NCBI GenBank assembly: GCA_045576335.1
Contig: JAZNGH010000022.1
Location: 1-64,000, forward strand
Length of the DNA stretch: 64,000 bases
Origin: Scatosoma sp045576335
GTDB lineage: Bacteria > Bacillota > Clostridia > Christensenellales > Borkfalkiaceae
Direction of reading: 5' to 3'
The notes beneath the pieces were generated by a model. It saw only the letters and a program-made list of their open reading frames with translations. It did no database searches and was not told the origin of the DNA. This document shows positions 41,769 to 51,122 of the stretch, in pieces. Made by a program: the position numbers and the translations under genes. Each line of letters begins with the position of its first letter. Position 1 is the stretch's first letter.

Positions 41769-42386
41769 CTTTAATATCCTTGCAAACGCCTCATTGACCA
41801 CGCGGGCGTCCTCCGCGGTAAAATCCGATTTTTGCAAATACAACGCAATCATTTTGGACAGCTCGTCCGTTTCCAGTCGCTCGGCGGGGGAAAGCGGGGC
41901 TTCCTTTACCCTTGCAAGCAACGTGCGTGCGTGTGAAAAGCATACGCCCTCCTGCAAAACGGGCGAGGAAAACGCGGGGCGTTCGTCCACCTGCAAAACG
42001 GTGTTCAGCCTTGCCCGAACAAAGGAATTATCCCTATCGGGCAGCGCGAATTGCAATTTTCTTTCCGCTTTTGCCCGTTCCTTTTTGCGTTTGGCTATCC
42101 TTGCCCGTATTTTCAAGGCAACGAACAAAAACAGGTAAACCCCGCCTATAAAAACCGCCAGCAACGAGAAAAAAACAGGCGTTTCCGACCAAGGAAGTCC
42201 TAAAAAAGTCACGAGCAACACACCCCCTCCGACCGTGAGCGCGGCAAAAGCCAAAAACACGCTTGGCGCGCGCAAAAAAAAGGCGAGCGTTGCCGCAACG
42301 AGCAAAATTGCAAGCGCGCATACAAACGCAATCGTCAACGCTTCGTTGCCGTAAAAAAGCGTTTCCGTTCCCCATTCAAACCACAT
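41745..42386 (-). CDS. Small membrane protein of unknown function
   Basis: A 213-residue protein with four predicted transmembrane helices in the first ~95 residues (ALTIAFVCALAILLVAATLAF, VFLAFAALTVGGGVLLVTFL, PVFFSLLAVFIGGVYLFLFVAL). A basic stretch KIRARIAKRKKERAKAERK follows, then a soluble helical C-terminus (PLSPAERLETDELSKMIALYLQK). I do not recognise the family. It lies 91 bases downstream of addA in the same direction. Its ribosome binding site (GGGAGGT) sits inside a strong hairpin, so translation may be limited. It overlaps the convergent PRC-barrel gene by 24 bases at its 3' end. The function is unknown. Confidence 0.6.
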   Translation of the reverse strand: MWFEWGTETLFYGNEALTIAFVCALAILLVAATLAFFLRAPSVFLAFAALTVGGGVLLVTFLGLPWSETPVFFSLLAVFIGGVYLFLFVALKIRARIAKRKKERAKAERKLQFALPDRDNSFVRARLNTVLQVDERPAFSSPVLQEGVCFSHARTLLARVKEAPLSPAERLETDELSKMIALYLQKSDFTAEDARVVNEAFARILKLSAKYAV

Positions 42387-42388
42387 AA

Positions 42389-42438
42389 AAACCTCCCGTC
42401 AGGCAATTCGTAGCGATTATGCCCCAAACGGGAGGTTT
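42389..42438. terminator. Hairpin terminator that also contains a ribosome binding site
   Basis: AAACCTCCCGT (42389-42399) pairs with ACGGGAGGTTT (42428-42438), with further pairing inside the 28-base loop. The plus side is followed by CTTTTTTT and the minus side by TTATG. On the minus strand the 3' arm includes GGGAGGT, the ribosome binding site of the 41745-42386 gene. Confidence 0.75.
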
Positions 42439-42477
42439 CTTTTTTTATTCTTTCGTCGAAAAAGCACGAATTTTGCG

Positions 42478-45400
42478 TTAATACAGGTCTACTTGGAAGC
42501 CGTGATAAATATTTACTATCGTGCAACGGATTTTTTCAATCGGCAAGCCCAAAATTTTCGCGGTCGCCAAGCGATAAAGATTGAGCTGCGGTTGATAATG
42601 CTGCCGCAAATACGCCTCGTCCATCACCGAATATTTATAATCGATAATCCACGCGCCGTCCTCGTGCACGGCAAGCAAATCGATTGCGCCCTGAAAGAGC
42701 ATTTCTTCGCCGTCATCGCGCTTTTGCAAGCTTTCTTCCGCGCCCTCGCGCGCCGCGTAAGTGTCCTTGACGGGCAGGGAAACGAGGAACTGCCGTTCCT
42801 TGTACAAGCGCATACCCGCCAGCTTATAAAACACGGGGTTGGATAAAATGGCAATCGCTTGTTCCTTGGAAACGAGGTCTACGCCCTCCCGTAAAGCAAG
42901 CTCCACCACCCTTTCAAGCTCGTCCTTGCAAACGGGCAAGCCTTGCTCGTTAAAGAGCGACGAGAAATCGAATTTTTCCAAAAAGGCGTGATAGGCAAGC
43001 CCTGCTTCCACGCTCGTTTTGCCGCCGCCAAACTGTTTTTCCGCTTCTATTTCTGCTTCGTTTTCGGTTATTTCGTTATTCAAAACGAGCGTTGCTTGCG
43101 GCAAGCGCATAAGCTGTGTAGCCGAGCTTTTGACGGGCAGATTTTCATAGCCCGTATACGGATATTTCCATAAAAAAGCGTCGATAATCGCCCGCGCAAG
43201 CGTTTCGTCAGGATGAAAGGCAAGCGCGACACGCTCCTGCTTGGGGATATCGAAAAATTCGTCTTTGACGATATATTCCTGCCAAACGGAAAAATCGGTG
43301 AAATCCGCAAACGAACGGGCGTAACGCACGTCGGGGAATACGCTGGGCTTTTTGAACAAAAGATGCACGGCGTATTTGGCGCGCGTGAGCGCGACGTAGT
43401 ATAAATTCAACTCGTCCGCGATAGAGCCTTCTGCCTGACGGTATTCGCAAAGCCGACGGAGCAGCGTCGCGCGTTTGGTCATATTTTCCTCGTCAAAGGC
43501 GCGGGGTGCAAGCCCGTATTTTTCTTCGAGCAATACCTCGTCGTGGTCTGCACCGCGGAACAGTCCGCTTAAATTGTCCAAAATCACGACGGGGTATTCC
43601 AAGCCCTTCGAGGAGTGCATCGTCAATACCTTCACGGAATCCTCGCCGCCGTTTTCGCTGTATTCGATTTTATAATCCAAATCGCGCAAGCGTTCCAAGA
43701 ACATATGCACGCAAAGCGGCTCGGGTGCGTACGCTTCCTCGATAAAGCGGTGGATACGCTTGACCGCCGCCGCGCCGTTGGGGCGCGCGAGCAGTCGGGA
43801 TTCCATACGCGTTTCGGCGATTATCTTCGTGAGCAATTCCCCTGCGTCCATTACGGAGGAAAGCGAGCGCAATTTCTCAAAATACGCATAAAACGTGCGA
43901 AGCTTATGCGAAAGCAGGTCTTGCTTTTCCGCAGCGTAGCGCGCGCAAGCGTTGCGGAACAGCTTTTCCTCTCTGTACGCAAGCCGTATCTCCGTCAAAT
44001 CGTCTGCCGTCAAATTTCCCATAGCCGACAGCAACGCGCTGCAAAGGGGCACGTCCTGTGCCGCATTATCCAGCAGCGACAAAATATCCATCAGCGTTTT
44101 GATTTCCGAAAAATCACAAATGTTCACCGCCGCTGCCGCCGTAACGGGTACGCCCTCGGCAGATAACGCCTCTACCGTCGCGGCGATTTGCCCTTGCTTC
44201 TTTCGGGAAAGAATGGCGATATCCTGATAGCGAACGCTCTTGTATTCGCCCGTGTCCGCGTCGTACCACTTTTTCTTGCGCTCCTCGTCGATAATGCGGC
44301 GAATGGTCTTTGCCGCAAGACTTTCTTCGCGCTTTTTTGAGCGCGCGCTCTCTTTAACGGAGTACACACCGCGTTCTTCCGCTTCGCCCTTTTCCTCTTC
44401 GCCCAAGAAATGAATTTCCGCGCGACCGTCGTTCAACGCATACCTGCCCCCTCTCTCCATATACGAATCGCGGGCGTAATCGACCTCGCACGTCGTCGGA
44501 GTCATCGCGAGCGAAAATTGCGCATTCACAAGGTCGAGCACTTTATCCGAGCTGCGGAAATTGCGCTTCATCATCAAGCTTTTCCCCTCGCCCTCGGCAA
44601 AACGGCGTTGCTTTTCCACGAAAAAGCGGGATTTACTGCCGCGGAAGCCGTAGATGGACTGCTTTACGTCGCCGACGAGGAAAAGATTTTCCCCGCCGAT
44701 ACGGGACACGATTTCCTCCTGCACGGGGTTTACGTCCTGATACTCGTCCACGAATACGTAACGGTATTTTTCGCGCGTTTCGGAAGCGATTTCCTCGCTT
44801 GATAAAAGCGCAAGGGCTTTGTGCTCTAAATCGTTGTAATCGAGCGCGCCGCGTTCCTTTTTGAGGGTTTCGTATTTCTCGTCGAAGCGGAGCAGGTACT
44901 CGGCAAGTGCCGCCGCCACCTCGCCCGATTGCAAAAACGCGGTCAGTTCCTCTTCCCTGCCGCCCGTTTCCGCAAGTTCGTCGTCGTAAATTTTAACGAC
45001 CTTTGCCTTAATTGCGGCAAGGCGTTCTATGTGCGCTTTTTTGTCTTCGCCGTCCTTTTTGCTCGTACGTTTGCTCGTAAAAACGGGCTTTTGCAAGCCG
45101 CAAGCGGCAAAATAATCCGCGCTCGTTTGGATTGCGCTTAAAGCGGCTTTCAGCTCCGAGCAAAGCGCGAGTTGCGGCTCGGCGTTGATTTCCTCAAAAA
45201 ACGCCGCTTCCTCCTCCACGAACGACGAATAATACGCCGCCTTGTTTTTCAAGATTTGATGTAAATCGGCACAAACGGCGTCAAACGTCGCTTCCGTATA
45301 ATTTTGCGAAGACGCAAGATACGCCTTATAATCGGCGCGGTTGCGAAGCTCTTTATACGAGGAAAGTATGATACGCCGAAGGGCGTTATCGCTCTTTTTG

Positions 45401-45909
45401 CGCCAGTAAACGGACAGCAATTTCTTGAAATTGTCGTTCTTTTCCTCGTAACCTTCCTCCAAAAGCTCGTCGAGCGCGGCGTTTTTCATTGCCGTACCCT
45501 CGGCGTCGTCGCCGTTGATGACGCGGAAACCGTTATCCACGCCCGCCGCGTAGAAGTGGGAGCGTATCAATTTCGCGCAAAAGGAGTGTATGGTGGAAAT
45601 ATCCGCCGTCGGAATTTCGTCCAGCTGTTTTTTCAGCCCCGCGCGCTTTTCAGGGGCTATCGAGGGCTCGTTGATGGCTTCTATTATCGCCTTGCGGAGC
45701 TTTTCCTTCATTTGCGAAGCCGCTTTTTTGGTAAAGGTCACGGCGAGGATCTCGCTCACGCTGCCGCCCGCTTTAATCAAGCGAATGATTTTTTCAATCA
45801 TTACCGTCGTTTTACCGCTGCCCGCGGAAGCCGATACGATGGTTTTACCCTCCGTTTCGATAGCCACGCGCTGTTCGTCGGTAAATCTGTCCGTTCTCTC
45901 GTTCGACAT
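42478..45909 (-). CDS. addA: ATP-dependent helicase/nuclease subunit A
   Basis: An 1143-residue UvrD-type helicase with a C-terminal nuclease. Walker A is SASAGSGKTTVMIEK near residue 30, Walker B FVDEYQDVNPVQEEI near 390, the helicase motif KVLTMHSSKGLEYPVVI near 755, and the RecB-type nuclease AWIIDYKYSV near 1095. With AddB it forms the double-strand break resection complex that feeds RecA and degrades foreign linear DNA. It starts four bases after the addB stop, with GGAGG spanning the junction. It is slightly shorter than Bacillus AddA. A copy of the dispersed motif lies inside at 44431. The hairpin at 42389-42438 probably terminates the transcript. Confidence 0.95.
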   Translation of the reverse strand: MSNERTDRFTDEQRVAIETEGKTIVSASAGSGKTTVMIEKIIRLIKAGGSVSEILAVTFTKKAASQMKEKLRKAIIEAINEPSIAPEKRAGLKKQLDEIPTADISTIHSFCAKLIRSHFYAAGVDNGFRVINGDDAEGTAMKNAALDELLEEGYEEKNDNFKKLLSVYWRKKSDNALRRIILSSYKELRNRADYKAYLASSQNYTEATFDAVCADLHQILKNKAAYYSSFVEEEAAFFEEINAEPQLALCSELKAALSAIQTSADYFAACGLQKPVFTSKRTSKKDGEDKKAHIERLAAIKAKVVKIYDDELAETGGREEELTAFLQSGEVAAALAEYLLRFDEKYETLKKERGALDYNDLEHKALALLSSEEIASETREKYRYVFVDEYQDVNPVQEEIVSRIGGENLFLVGDVKQSIYGFRGSKSRFFVEKQRRFAEGEGKSLMMKRNFRSSDKVLDLVNAQFSLAMTPTTCEVDYARDSYMERGGRYALNDGRAEIHFLGEEEKGEAEERGVYSVKESARSKKREESLAAKTIRRIIDEERKKKWYDADTGEYKSVRYQDIAILSRKKQGQIAATVEALSAEGVPVTAAAAVNICDFSEIKTLMDILSLLDNAAQDVPLCSALLSAMGNLTADDLTEIRLAYREEKLFRNACARYAAEKQDLLSHKLRTFYAYFEKLRSLSSVMDAGELLTKIIAETRMESRLLARPNGAAAVKRIHRFIEEAYAPEPLCVHMFLERLRDLDYKIEYSENGGEDSVKVLTMHSSKGLEYPVVILDNLSGLFRGADHDEVLLEEKYGLAPRAFDEENMTKRATLLRRLCEYRQAEGSIADELNLYYVALTRAKYAVHLLFKKPSVFPDVRYARSFADFTDFSVWQEYIVKDEFFDIPKQERVALAFHPDETLARAIIDAFLWKYPYTGYENLPVKSSATQLMRLPQATLVLNNEITENEAEIEAEKQFGGGKTSVEAGLAYHAFLEKFDFSSLFNEQGLPVCKDELERVVELALREGVDLVSKEQAIAILSNPVFYKLAGMRLYKERQFLVSLPVKDTYAAREGAEESLQKRDDGEEMLFQGAIDLLAVHEDGAWIIDYKYSVMDEAYLRQHYQPQLNLYRLATAKILGLPIEKIRCTIVNIYHGFQVDLY
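44431..44451 (-). repeat. Dispersed motif copy in addA
   Basis: The minus strand matches GGGGCAGGTATGCGTTGAAC exactly, with one more G in front. In addA it encodes GGRYALN. Confidence 0.8.
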
Positions 45910-45912
45910 AGC

Positions 45913-48900
45913 TCAATCCTCCTTTCCGTCGCGTTCTTCGCGCGCAATCCGTGCAATCGTAGCGGGGTCGATTGCGCTTGACGAGCGCGGCGTGCATTGG
46001 TCGCGGTTAAAGCCGCACATACCGCCGTATTTGCAATATTCGCAACCGTTTCCGTACGGCGTCGGCTCGATATATCCCTCTTTCAATTCCTGCACACCCT
46101 TTCTTGCGACGAACACGGAATAGTCCAAGAAATCGCGGAAAACCTCTTCGCTCATTACCCGCTTGCTCCGTGCGTTGGGCTTCAAGGAAGCAGGGAAAAA
46201 CTCGCTTTGCTTTTCTTCCGTCAAATTTTTATCGCCGCAAAGCAGCGCCGCCTTATCCCCGTTCAAAAAGCCTTTCATGCGAAATCTGCCCGACGCATCA
46301 TCCGTGTAATCCACCGACGCGGGGAAGTAAAACACGCCGGCAGGTATGCGTTCACCCTTGATTGCGGACATATACAGCTGCATTTGCAGCTTTCTGCCCG
46401 TATAATAGGAAACGGCGGTATCGTCGATAGAACCCGTCTTATAATCCACGACGCGGACGTACTCTTGCGTGCCGTCCACGCGGTCAATCTTGCCGTGAAA
46501 AGCGTCCGTGACCACCGTTTTTTCCGTTTCCTCCACGACGAAAGCCGAGCCTTTAATTTGCCTGAACGCCGCCACCGCCACGTCCGCGCCCTCTTTGAGC
46601 AATTTTTCGGAAAACACCGTTCCCGAAGCGGTATCGGCGTTTGCCGCGTAAACAGGGCTTTGCAGGATTTTTGCGCCCTCTTGCATGGCAAAGGCGCGCA
46701 TTTCCTCTTCCGTGTTCATCTCGCCTGCTTTCTTCGTCGTGATCTCCAAAAGCGCGTGCACGAAATTACCCGTATCCAACGCGAGCACCGCCGTTTCTTC
46801 CCGTTCTTTTACGCGCAAGCCCCTTTCGGCAAAATTACGGAAGGGACAAGAAAAATATCCCTCTAACGCCGTGGGCGAAATTTTTCCGTCGTGAAAAAAC
46901 AGCTCCTCGCCGCGTTCAACGCATACCTGCCCGCCATCTTCCTTCAAAAAATCGTCCTTTTCGGTTACGCGGAGCTTATCCAGCGCGGTATAAATGGACG
47001 CGTATTTCGTTTGCGAACGCCCAAAATGCGTTTCGTAGACATCCTTTTCTATCAACAATTTTCTAATTGCGGGCGCGGGTGCAGAGCATTGAAAGCACAG
47101 CTCGTCGTCGCGAATTTTTTTATTGCGGGCGATTTTTTTGCCCGCTTCGTCGCAAAAACACTCGTCGATATATCGGAAAATATCGCTGACGAGCGGTTCG
47201 CTCCCGTCTGACGATAGCGGGTAGGAAAGGTGCAATTCGTCCATAAAGGTACAAAGATTGAGCCCCACGCACTCCCGCGCGCGTAAATTGACCTCGGCGA
47301 CCGTCGGCTCTAACAGCGCTTTGACCTCGGCAAGGCGTTCGATTTCTTTATCCGAAACGATTGCCGTGTCGCTGCCCACGCGCGGCACTTCTTCCGTCAT
47401 ACCCATTGCAAAGAGTACGCTCACTTTTTCGATACGGCTGTCCGTGAGGTCGCCAACGAACACCGCGTCCGCCTTTAACGGAATAAGGGAAATTTCCGTC
47501 GCGTCCAAGCCGTCTTGCAATACAGCGGCAAACTCCGCGACCGTCATTTCTCGCCCGCCCGTCAAAAGCTCCGCTTCTTTCAATACGCCCTCCAAGGCGC
47601 GATATATTTGCGAAAGATAGCCCTTTTGCGAGATATCCTCCACCTTTTCCTCCAACGCTTTGAGTGTTTCCTCCGCGTTAAAATCGGCGAGAATACCCCG
47701 CACGGCGTTACAGTACGAGCCGCCGTTTGCGCGCGAGCGGATATTTTTCGTCGCGCACAGCAAACGCTCCCGCGCGTTTTCCAGCGCGGCAATATCGTAA
47801 ATTTCCGTCACCGCGTCTACCGTTTTGATTTCGCGCTTTGCTCCGCCGCGATAATTTGCGAATTTCAAGAGATAATTGCGATAGTCGTCGCTCTCCCCGA
47901 AAAAGGGGTTTTGCGTGAGCGATTGCACGGCGGCAGGCGAAAAGCGTTCGCGTACCACGCGCAAGCAATCGAGCAAAAAGCGGGACAGCGGGTGGCTTTT
48001 CAGCGAGCGTTTTTCGTCAATAAAATAGGGTATGCCGTATTCATCCAACGCGCGTTTTAGAGAAAGCGCGTAGCTACCCACCTCGGGCACGAGCACGGCA
48101 AAATCGCGGTATCTACGCGTTTGGTTTTGCGACATGGCGCGCTTGATTTGCAACGCCACGTACTCCGCCTCCCCCATTTTGTCCTCGGCTTCGAAAATAC
48201 GAAGCTTGTCCGTCGGCATTTTTACGCCACGCTTTGGCTCGAACAGACCTTTACGCAAAGCCTCCGCTTCGCCGCAAAGGGGCGTACCAAGTTCCAAGGT
48301 GCGGAATTTGCCGTACTCCGCGCAAACCTTGGAAAAGGTATTCACGGCGCGGTTGACGTATAATTCCTCCTCGCCCGCACAAAACACGCCCACGACGTTT
48401 TTCGCACTTTCACAGACAGCACGAATGGTTGCGCGGGCTTGCGCGGTGAAAGAATTGTAGCAAAGGAAGAATACGTTGGTGTTTTTCAGCGTTTTATCCG
48501 CGCGCACGTATTGCGGCAATAAGGACAGGTAACGGCTTTCGTCTACAAACCCGTGTTCCCGTAAAAATTCGGTATACCCCTCGTAAATCAAGGCAAGGTC
48601 GGCAAGCTTTTTCCGCAAAGCGTCGTCGGGAAGCAGCGCAAGCCCCTCCCTCAAAACCTCGGGCGTGATTTCCGAAGCGGAAAACTGGGCGAGCGTTTCG
48701 TAAATGCACTTGGCGTTATTGCCGATACCCGCTACGCTCGTAAAGCATTGCAAAGCTTCCGACCTTTGCAACCTCGTCATAATTTCCCCCACCGCCATTA
48801 CCGAGCCTTGCTTGCTCAAAGCTTTTTCGTTGGTTTTGACGAAGCGCGCAAAGGTGGTAACGGTAGATTGAAAGGTGCCGCCCGTTTTTCTGACGAGCGC

Positions 48901-49035
48901 GCGTTCGGCGATCAAGGTCAATCTGTCCTCGCAAAAAATCAAATTGTTATCGCCTGTTTTTTCAAAAGCCGCCGCATACTCCGCCATCAGCTCCATACAC
49001 TCGGAAAGCGTATACGCTTTTAATACCGTGTTCAT
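45913..49035 (-). CDS. addB: AddB-like nuclease subunit with iron-sulphur cysteines
   Basis: A 1040-residue protein in the addB position directly upstream of addA. The C-terminal nuclease has YVRVVDYKTGSIDD. The four cluster cysteines of AddB are present: one in EGYFSCPFRNF before the nuclease and C-x2-C-x5-C in GCEYCKYGGMC after it. The helicase-like N-terminal half is clear (FLREHGFVDESRYL, VPEVGSYALSLKRALDEYGIPYF), but no GxxGxGKT Walker A is seen at the N-terminus, unlike Bacillus AddB and more like RexB. The complex then depends on AddA for ATP-driven unwinding. GAGAGGAG precedes the ATG at 49035. Two copies of the dispersed motif lie inside. Confidence 0.88.
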   Translation of the reverse strand: MNTVLKAYTLSECMELMAEYAAAFEKTGDNNLIFCEDRLTLIAERALVRKTGGTFQSTVTTFARFVKTNEKALSKQGSVMAVGEIMTRLQRSEALQCFTSVAGIGNNAKCIYETLAQFSASEITPEVLREGLALLPDDALRKKLADLALIYEGYTEFLREHGFVDESRYLSLLPQYVRADKTLKNTNVFFLCYNSFTAQARATIRAVCESAKNVVGVFCAGEEELYVNRAVNTFSKVCAEYGKFRTLELGTPLCGEAEALRKGLFEPKRGVKMPTDKLRIFEAEDKMGEAEYVALQIKRAMSQNQTRRYRDFAVLVPEVGSYALSLKRALDEYGIPYFIDEKRSLKSHPLSRFLLDCLRVVRERFSPAAVQSLTQNPFFGESDDYRNYLLKFANYRGGAKREIKTVDAVTEIYDIAALENARERLLCATKNIRSRANGGSYCNAVRGILADFNAEETLKALEEKVEDISQKGYLSQIYRALEGVLKEAELLTGGREMTVAEFAAVLQDGLDATEISLIPLKADAVFVGDLTDSRIEKVSVLFAMGMTEEVPRVGSDTAIVSDKEIERLAEVKALLEPTVAEVNLRARECVGLNLCTFMDELHLSYPLSSDGSEPLVSDIFRYIDECFCDEAGKKIARNKKIRDDELCFQCSAPAPAIRKLLIEKDVYETHFGRSQTKYASIYTALDKLRVTEKDDFLKEDGGQVCVERGEELFFHDGKISPTALEGYFSCPFRNFAERGLRVKEREETAVLALDTGNFVHALLEITTKKAGEMNTEEEMRAFAMQEGAKILQSPVYAANADTASGTVFSEKLLKEGADVAVAAFRQIKGSAFVVEETEKTVVTDAFHGKIDRVDGTQEYVRVVDYKTGSIDDTAVSYYTGRKLQMQLYMSAIKGERIPAGVFYFPASVDYTDDASGRFRMKGFLNGDKAALLCGDKNLTEEKQSEFFPASLKPNARSKRVMSEEVFRDFLDYSVFVARKGVQELKEGYIEPTPYGNGCEYCKYGGMCGFNRDQCTPRSSSAIDPATIARIAREERDGKED
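46337..46354 (+). repeat. Dispersed motif copy in addB (plus orientation)
   Basis: CCGGCAGGTATGCGTTCA. It matches the 14-base core GGCAGGTATGCGTT and is antisense to addB, where it encodes ERIPAG. Confidence 0.7.
46914..46933 (-). repeat. Dispersed motif copy in addB (minus orientation)
   Basis: The minus strand reads GCGGGCAGGTATGCGTTGAA then C. Only one base differs from the consensus core. It encodes GGQVCVE, a different reading frame from the addA copy. Confidence 0.75.
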
Positions 49036-49080
49036 TCGTTCTTCTCCTCTCGCTTTTACAGCAAAAGCTTTCTCGTTTCT

Positions 49081-49089
49081 ATTATAGCA
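49081..49089 (-). promoter_or_regulatory. Extended -10 promoter of addB-addA
   Basis: TGCTATAAT on the minus strand, about 45 bases before the addB ATG. No good -35 is seen. It faces away from the lipoprotein promoter at 49152. Confidence 0.55.
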
Positions 49090-49151
49090 TATCTATATGG
49101 AAATTTTCAGCTTTTTTTCACAAGAATTTTGAAAAAATCCGCGTTTTGTTT

Positions 49152-49180
49152 TTTACAAATGGTAAATTATGTGGTATAAT
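49152..49180 (+). promoter_or_regulatory. Promoter of the 49220 lipoprotein gene
   Basis: TTTACA (49152-49157), 17-base spacer, TATAAT (49175-49180) with an extended TGG before it. Confidence 0.8.
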
Positions 49181-49219
49181 AGTAATAACGAACGGTTTTT
49201 TAGAAAGGCAAGAACATTT

Positions 49220-50209
49220 ATGAAACGCAAAACAATTTTATCTATCACCTCTTTACTCCTCGGTGCAACGCTTTTTTCCGCTTGTACGGACACCAACTAT
49301 AAAGTGGCGTTCGACGACTACTGGAAATACGACGTGACCATTCCGCAAACGGCAATGGAAGAGGTTTTGACCTATAAGGTCACCTTTGACGACGATACGG
49401 GTATCAATAATTACTCCTTGCAATACAAAGAAGGCGTTTATACCACCAAGCTCACGAGCAGTATGCAGGGTGAGGAGCTCGTGTATCAATACGAAACCTC
49501 GCTCACGATTGAAGCCGTGTATCAGCTTGGCTCACAGCAGAGCGAACCGCTCCCCAACACGGTGAAATCCAGCGTGACCTTCCTTTCGGCGGCGGACGGC
49601 TTAAAGCCCATTTCCTCGCATAAGGAGCTGGACAACTATTCCCCCGTTAACGCCTCGGAGGCGACCAAGGTGGAGGATTGCTATAAAAGATACCGCTACA
49701 CCGTGGACGTGACCTACGAGGACACCAAGTTCACGTCCGTCGTCACCAACGAAGCGTTGAAGGAAACGGACGAAAGCTATACCCCCTCGACGCACGAAAC
49801 GACGATTGACAATTCTCAATACAGCTATTTGGATAACGAACAGTTGTTGCTCGCGCTCCGCGGCGTCAACCCCACGACGACGGCTTCGCCCTCTTTGCTC
49901 GTTTACGCGCCTTTCTCCAAGGCAGTACAGACGCTCAAAGCCAGCTATTCCACGAGCGCGACGGCGGGCGATTTCACCTTTGAAATGGACGGCGAAACGG
50001 CAAAACGCAATATCACCTATTACACGGTGACGCTTGGCATAGACGCCAACGATTCGGGCAGAGCGCAAACGCTGCAAATCGCAAAAGTAACCAACGCGAA
50101 AGCCAACGACTATCGCAACGTAATCCTTAAATACGAAGCTCCTTATCCCTACAATTTGGGTACGCTCGTATACGAATTGCAAACGGCAAAATTTATCAAT
50201 AAACAATAA
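49220..50209 (+). CDS. Lipoprotein of unknown function
   Basis: A 329-residue lipoprotein with lipobox LFSAC (Cys22). The mature part is beta-rich with many Thr and Tyr (YWKYDVTIPQTAMEEVLTYKVTFDDD, YRYTVDVTYEDTKFTSVV), arranged in roughly two halves, and ends in VILKYEAPYPYNLGTLVYELQTAKF. I do not recognise the family and see no catalytic motif. The open frame begins at 49169, but the ATG at 49220 gives a complete signal peptide and lies at a normal distance from the promoter. The AGAAAGG site is 11 bases upstream, a little far. The gene is alone, between divergent addB and a convergent esterase, so its context does not reveal a function. Confidence 0.7.
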   Translation: MKRKTILSITSLLLGATLFSACTDTNYKVAFDDYWKYDVTIPQTAMEEVLTYKVTFDDDTGINNYSLQYKEGVYTTKLTSSMQGEELVYQYETSLTIEAVYQLGSQQSEPLPNTVKSSVTFLSAADGLKPISSHKELDNYSPVNASEATKVEDCYKRYRYTVDVTYEDTKFTSVVTNEALKETDESYTPSTHETTIDNSQYSYLDNEQLLLALRGVNPTTTASPSLLVYAPFSKAVQTLKASYSTSATAGDFTFEMDGETAKRNITYYTVTLGIDANDSGRAQTLQIAKVTNAKANDYRNVILKYEAPYPYNLGTLVYELQTAKFINKQ

Positions 50210-50226
50210 GACAAAAATAAAAATCA

Positions 50227-50261
50227 AACGGGCAGGTATGCGTTCAGCACACCTGCCCGTT
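50227..50261. terminator. Terminator made from an inverted pair of the dispersed motif
   Basis: AACGGGCAGGT pairs with ACCTGCCCGTT, with further pairs inside. The left arm continues as ATGCGTTCA, so it is a full motif copy. The right arm is an imperfect inverted copy. It lies between the convergent lipoprotein (stop 50209) and esterase (stop 50260) genes. Confidence 0.8.
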
Positions 50262-51111
50262 ACTTTATTCGTTCGTTAAAAAGTTCTTTGATATACAAAC
50301 GGAAGAATTTTATGCAATCGTCTACCCAAGCGCACACGCGGTCTAAACCCGCGGCGGGCACGTTAACCTCCAAGCTACCCGTCGATAAGCCGTGTCCCCC
50401 TTGCGGATAAATATGCAATTCGTACGCCACGCCGCATTTTGCACAAGCGAGCGCGTAACGAAGCGCGTTGTCGGCGGGTACGCCCCCGTCCGTTGCCGTC
50501 GCCCAAAGGAATGCGGGCGGCGTGTCCTTCGTCACCGCTTCGTTCAAGTTCAGCGTCTTCAAAAGCTCTGCTTTCGCTTCGTCCGAATACCCGTAAAGCA
50601 GGTTTTCGTAAGTGCCTTGATGTCCGTTGATTTTGGAAATAACGGGATAGCAAAGCCCTACGGCAGTCGGTTTACAATCCAGCTCCCTGCCCATTTTTTC
50701 GGACGCGGAAGCGTATTCCACAGCAAGATTGCCCGTCAAATGTCCGCCCGCGGAAAAGCCCACCACGAACACCTCGTCCGCGTTCACGTTCCACTCCGCC
50801 GCGTTCTTTTTCACGTAGTCCACCGCGCAAGCAAGCTCTAAAAGCTGTTCGGGATAGGAAAAGCCGTTTTCCCCGCCGACCTCATAGGTCAAAATGAACG
50901 CTTGAAAGCCTTTCGCCAAAAACGCCGTCGCGACGGGCTCGCCCTCGCGCTTGCTCACCATACCGTAGCCGCCGCCCGGAACGACGATTACCGCGGGTCT
51001 TTTCCAGTTTGCCGCGCCCGAATCGTCCCAAGGATAGTCCATTTTTATACAGGCAAGCGTACCGCCCTGCAAACCGTATTCCTTTTTCAAATCCACCGTA
51101 GCCATTTTCAT
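50260..51111 (-). CDS. Alpha/beta hydrolase (carbohydrate esterase-like)
   Basis: A 283-residue alpha/beta-hydrolase of the BD-FAE/Aes-like group. The oxyanion motif is VVPGGGYGMVSKREGE, the nucleophile elbow VVGFSAGGHLTGN, and the catalytic His is in IYPQGGHGLSTG. Asp is probably in ATATDGGVPADNAL. Enzymes of this type often deacetylate xylan or other sugars. The likely start is ATG at 51111 (MKMATVD), with TTGAGGT eight bases upstream; the TTG at 51126 overlaps that site. The gene begins 11 bases after the lysC stop, so it is co-transcribed with a housekeeping gene and not with the glycan locus. No signal peptide. Confidence 0.8.
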   Translation of the reverse strand: MKMATVDLKKEYGLQGGTLACIKMDYPWDDSGAANWKRPAVIVVPGGGYGMVSKREGEPVATAFLAKGFQAFILTYEVGGENGFSYPEQLLELACAVDYVKKNAAEWNVNADEVFVVGFSAGGHLTGNLAVEYASASEKMGRELDCKPTAVGLCYPVISKINGHQGTYENLLYGYSDEAKAELLKTLNLNEAVTKDTPPAFLWATATDGGVPADNALRYALACAKCGVAYELHIYPQGGHGLSTGSLEVNVPAAGLDRVCAWVDDCIKFFRLYIKELFNERIK

Positions 51112-51122
51112 ATTCGTATACC

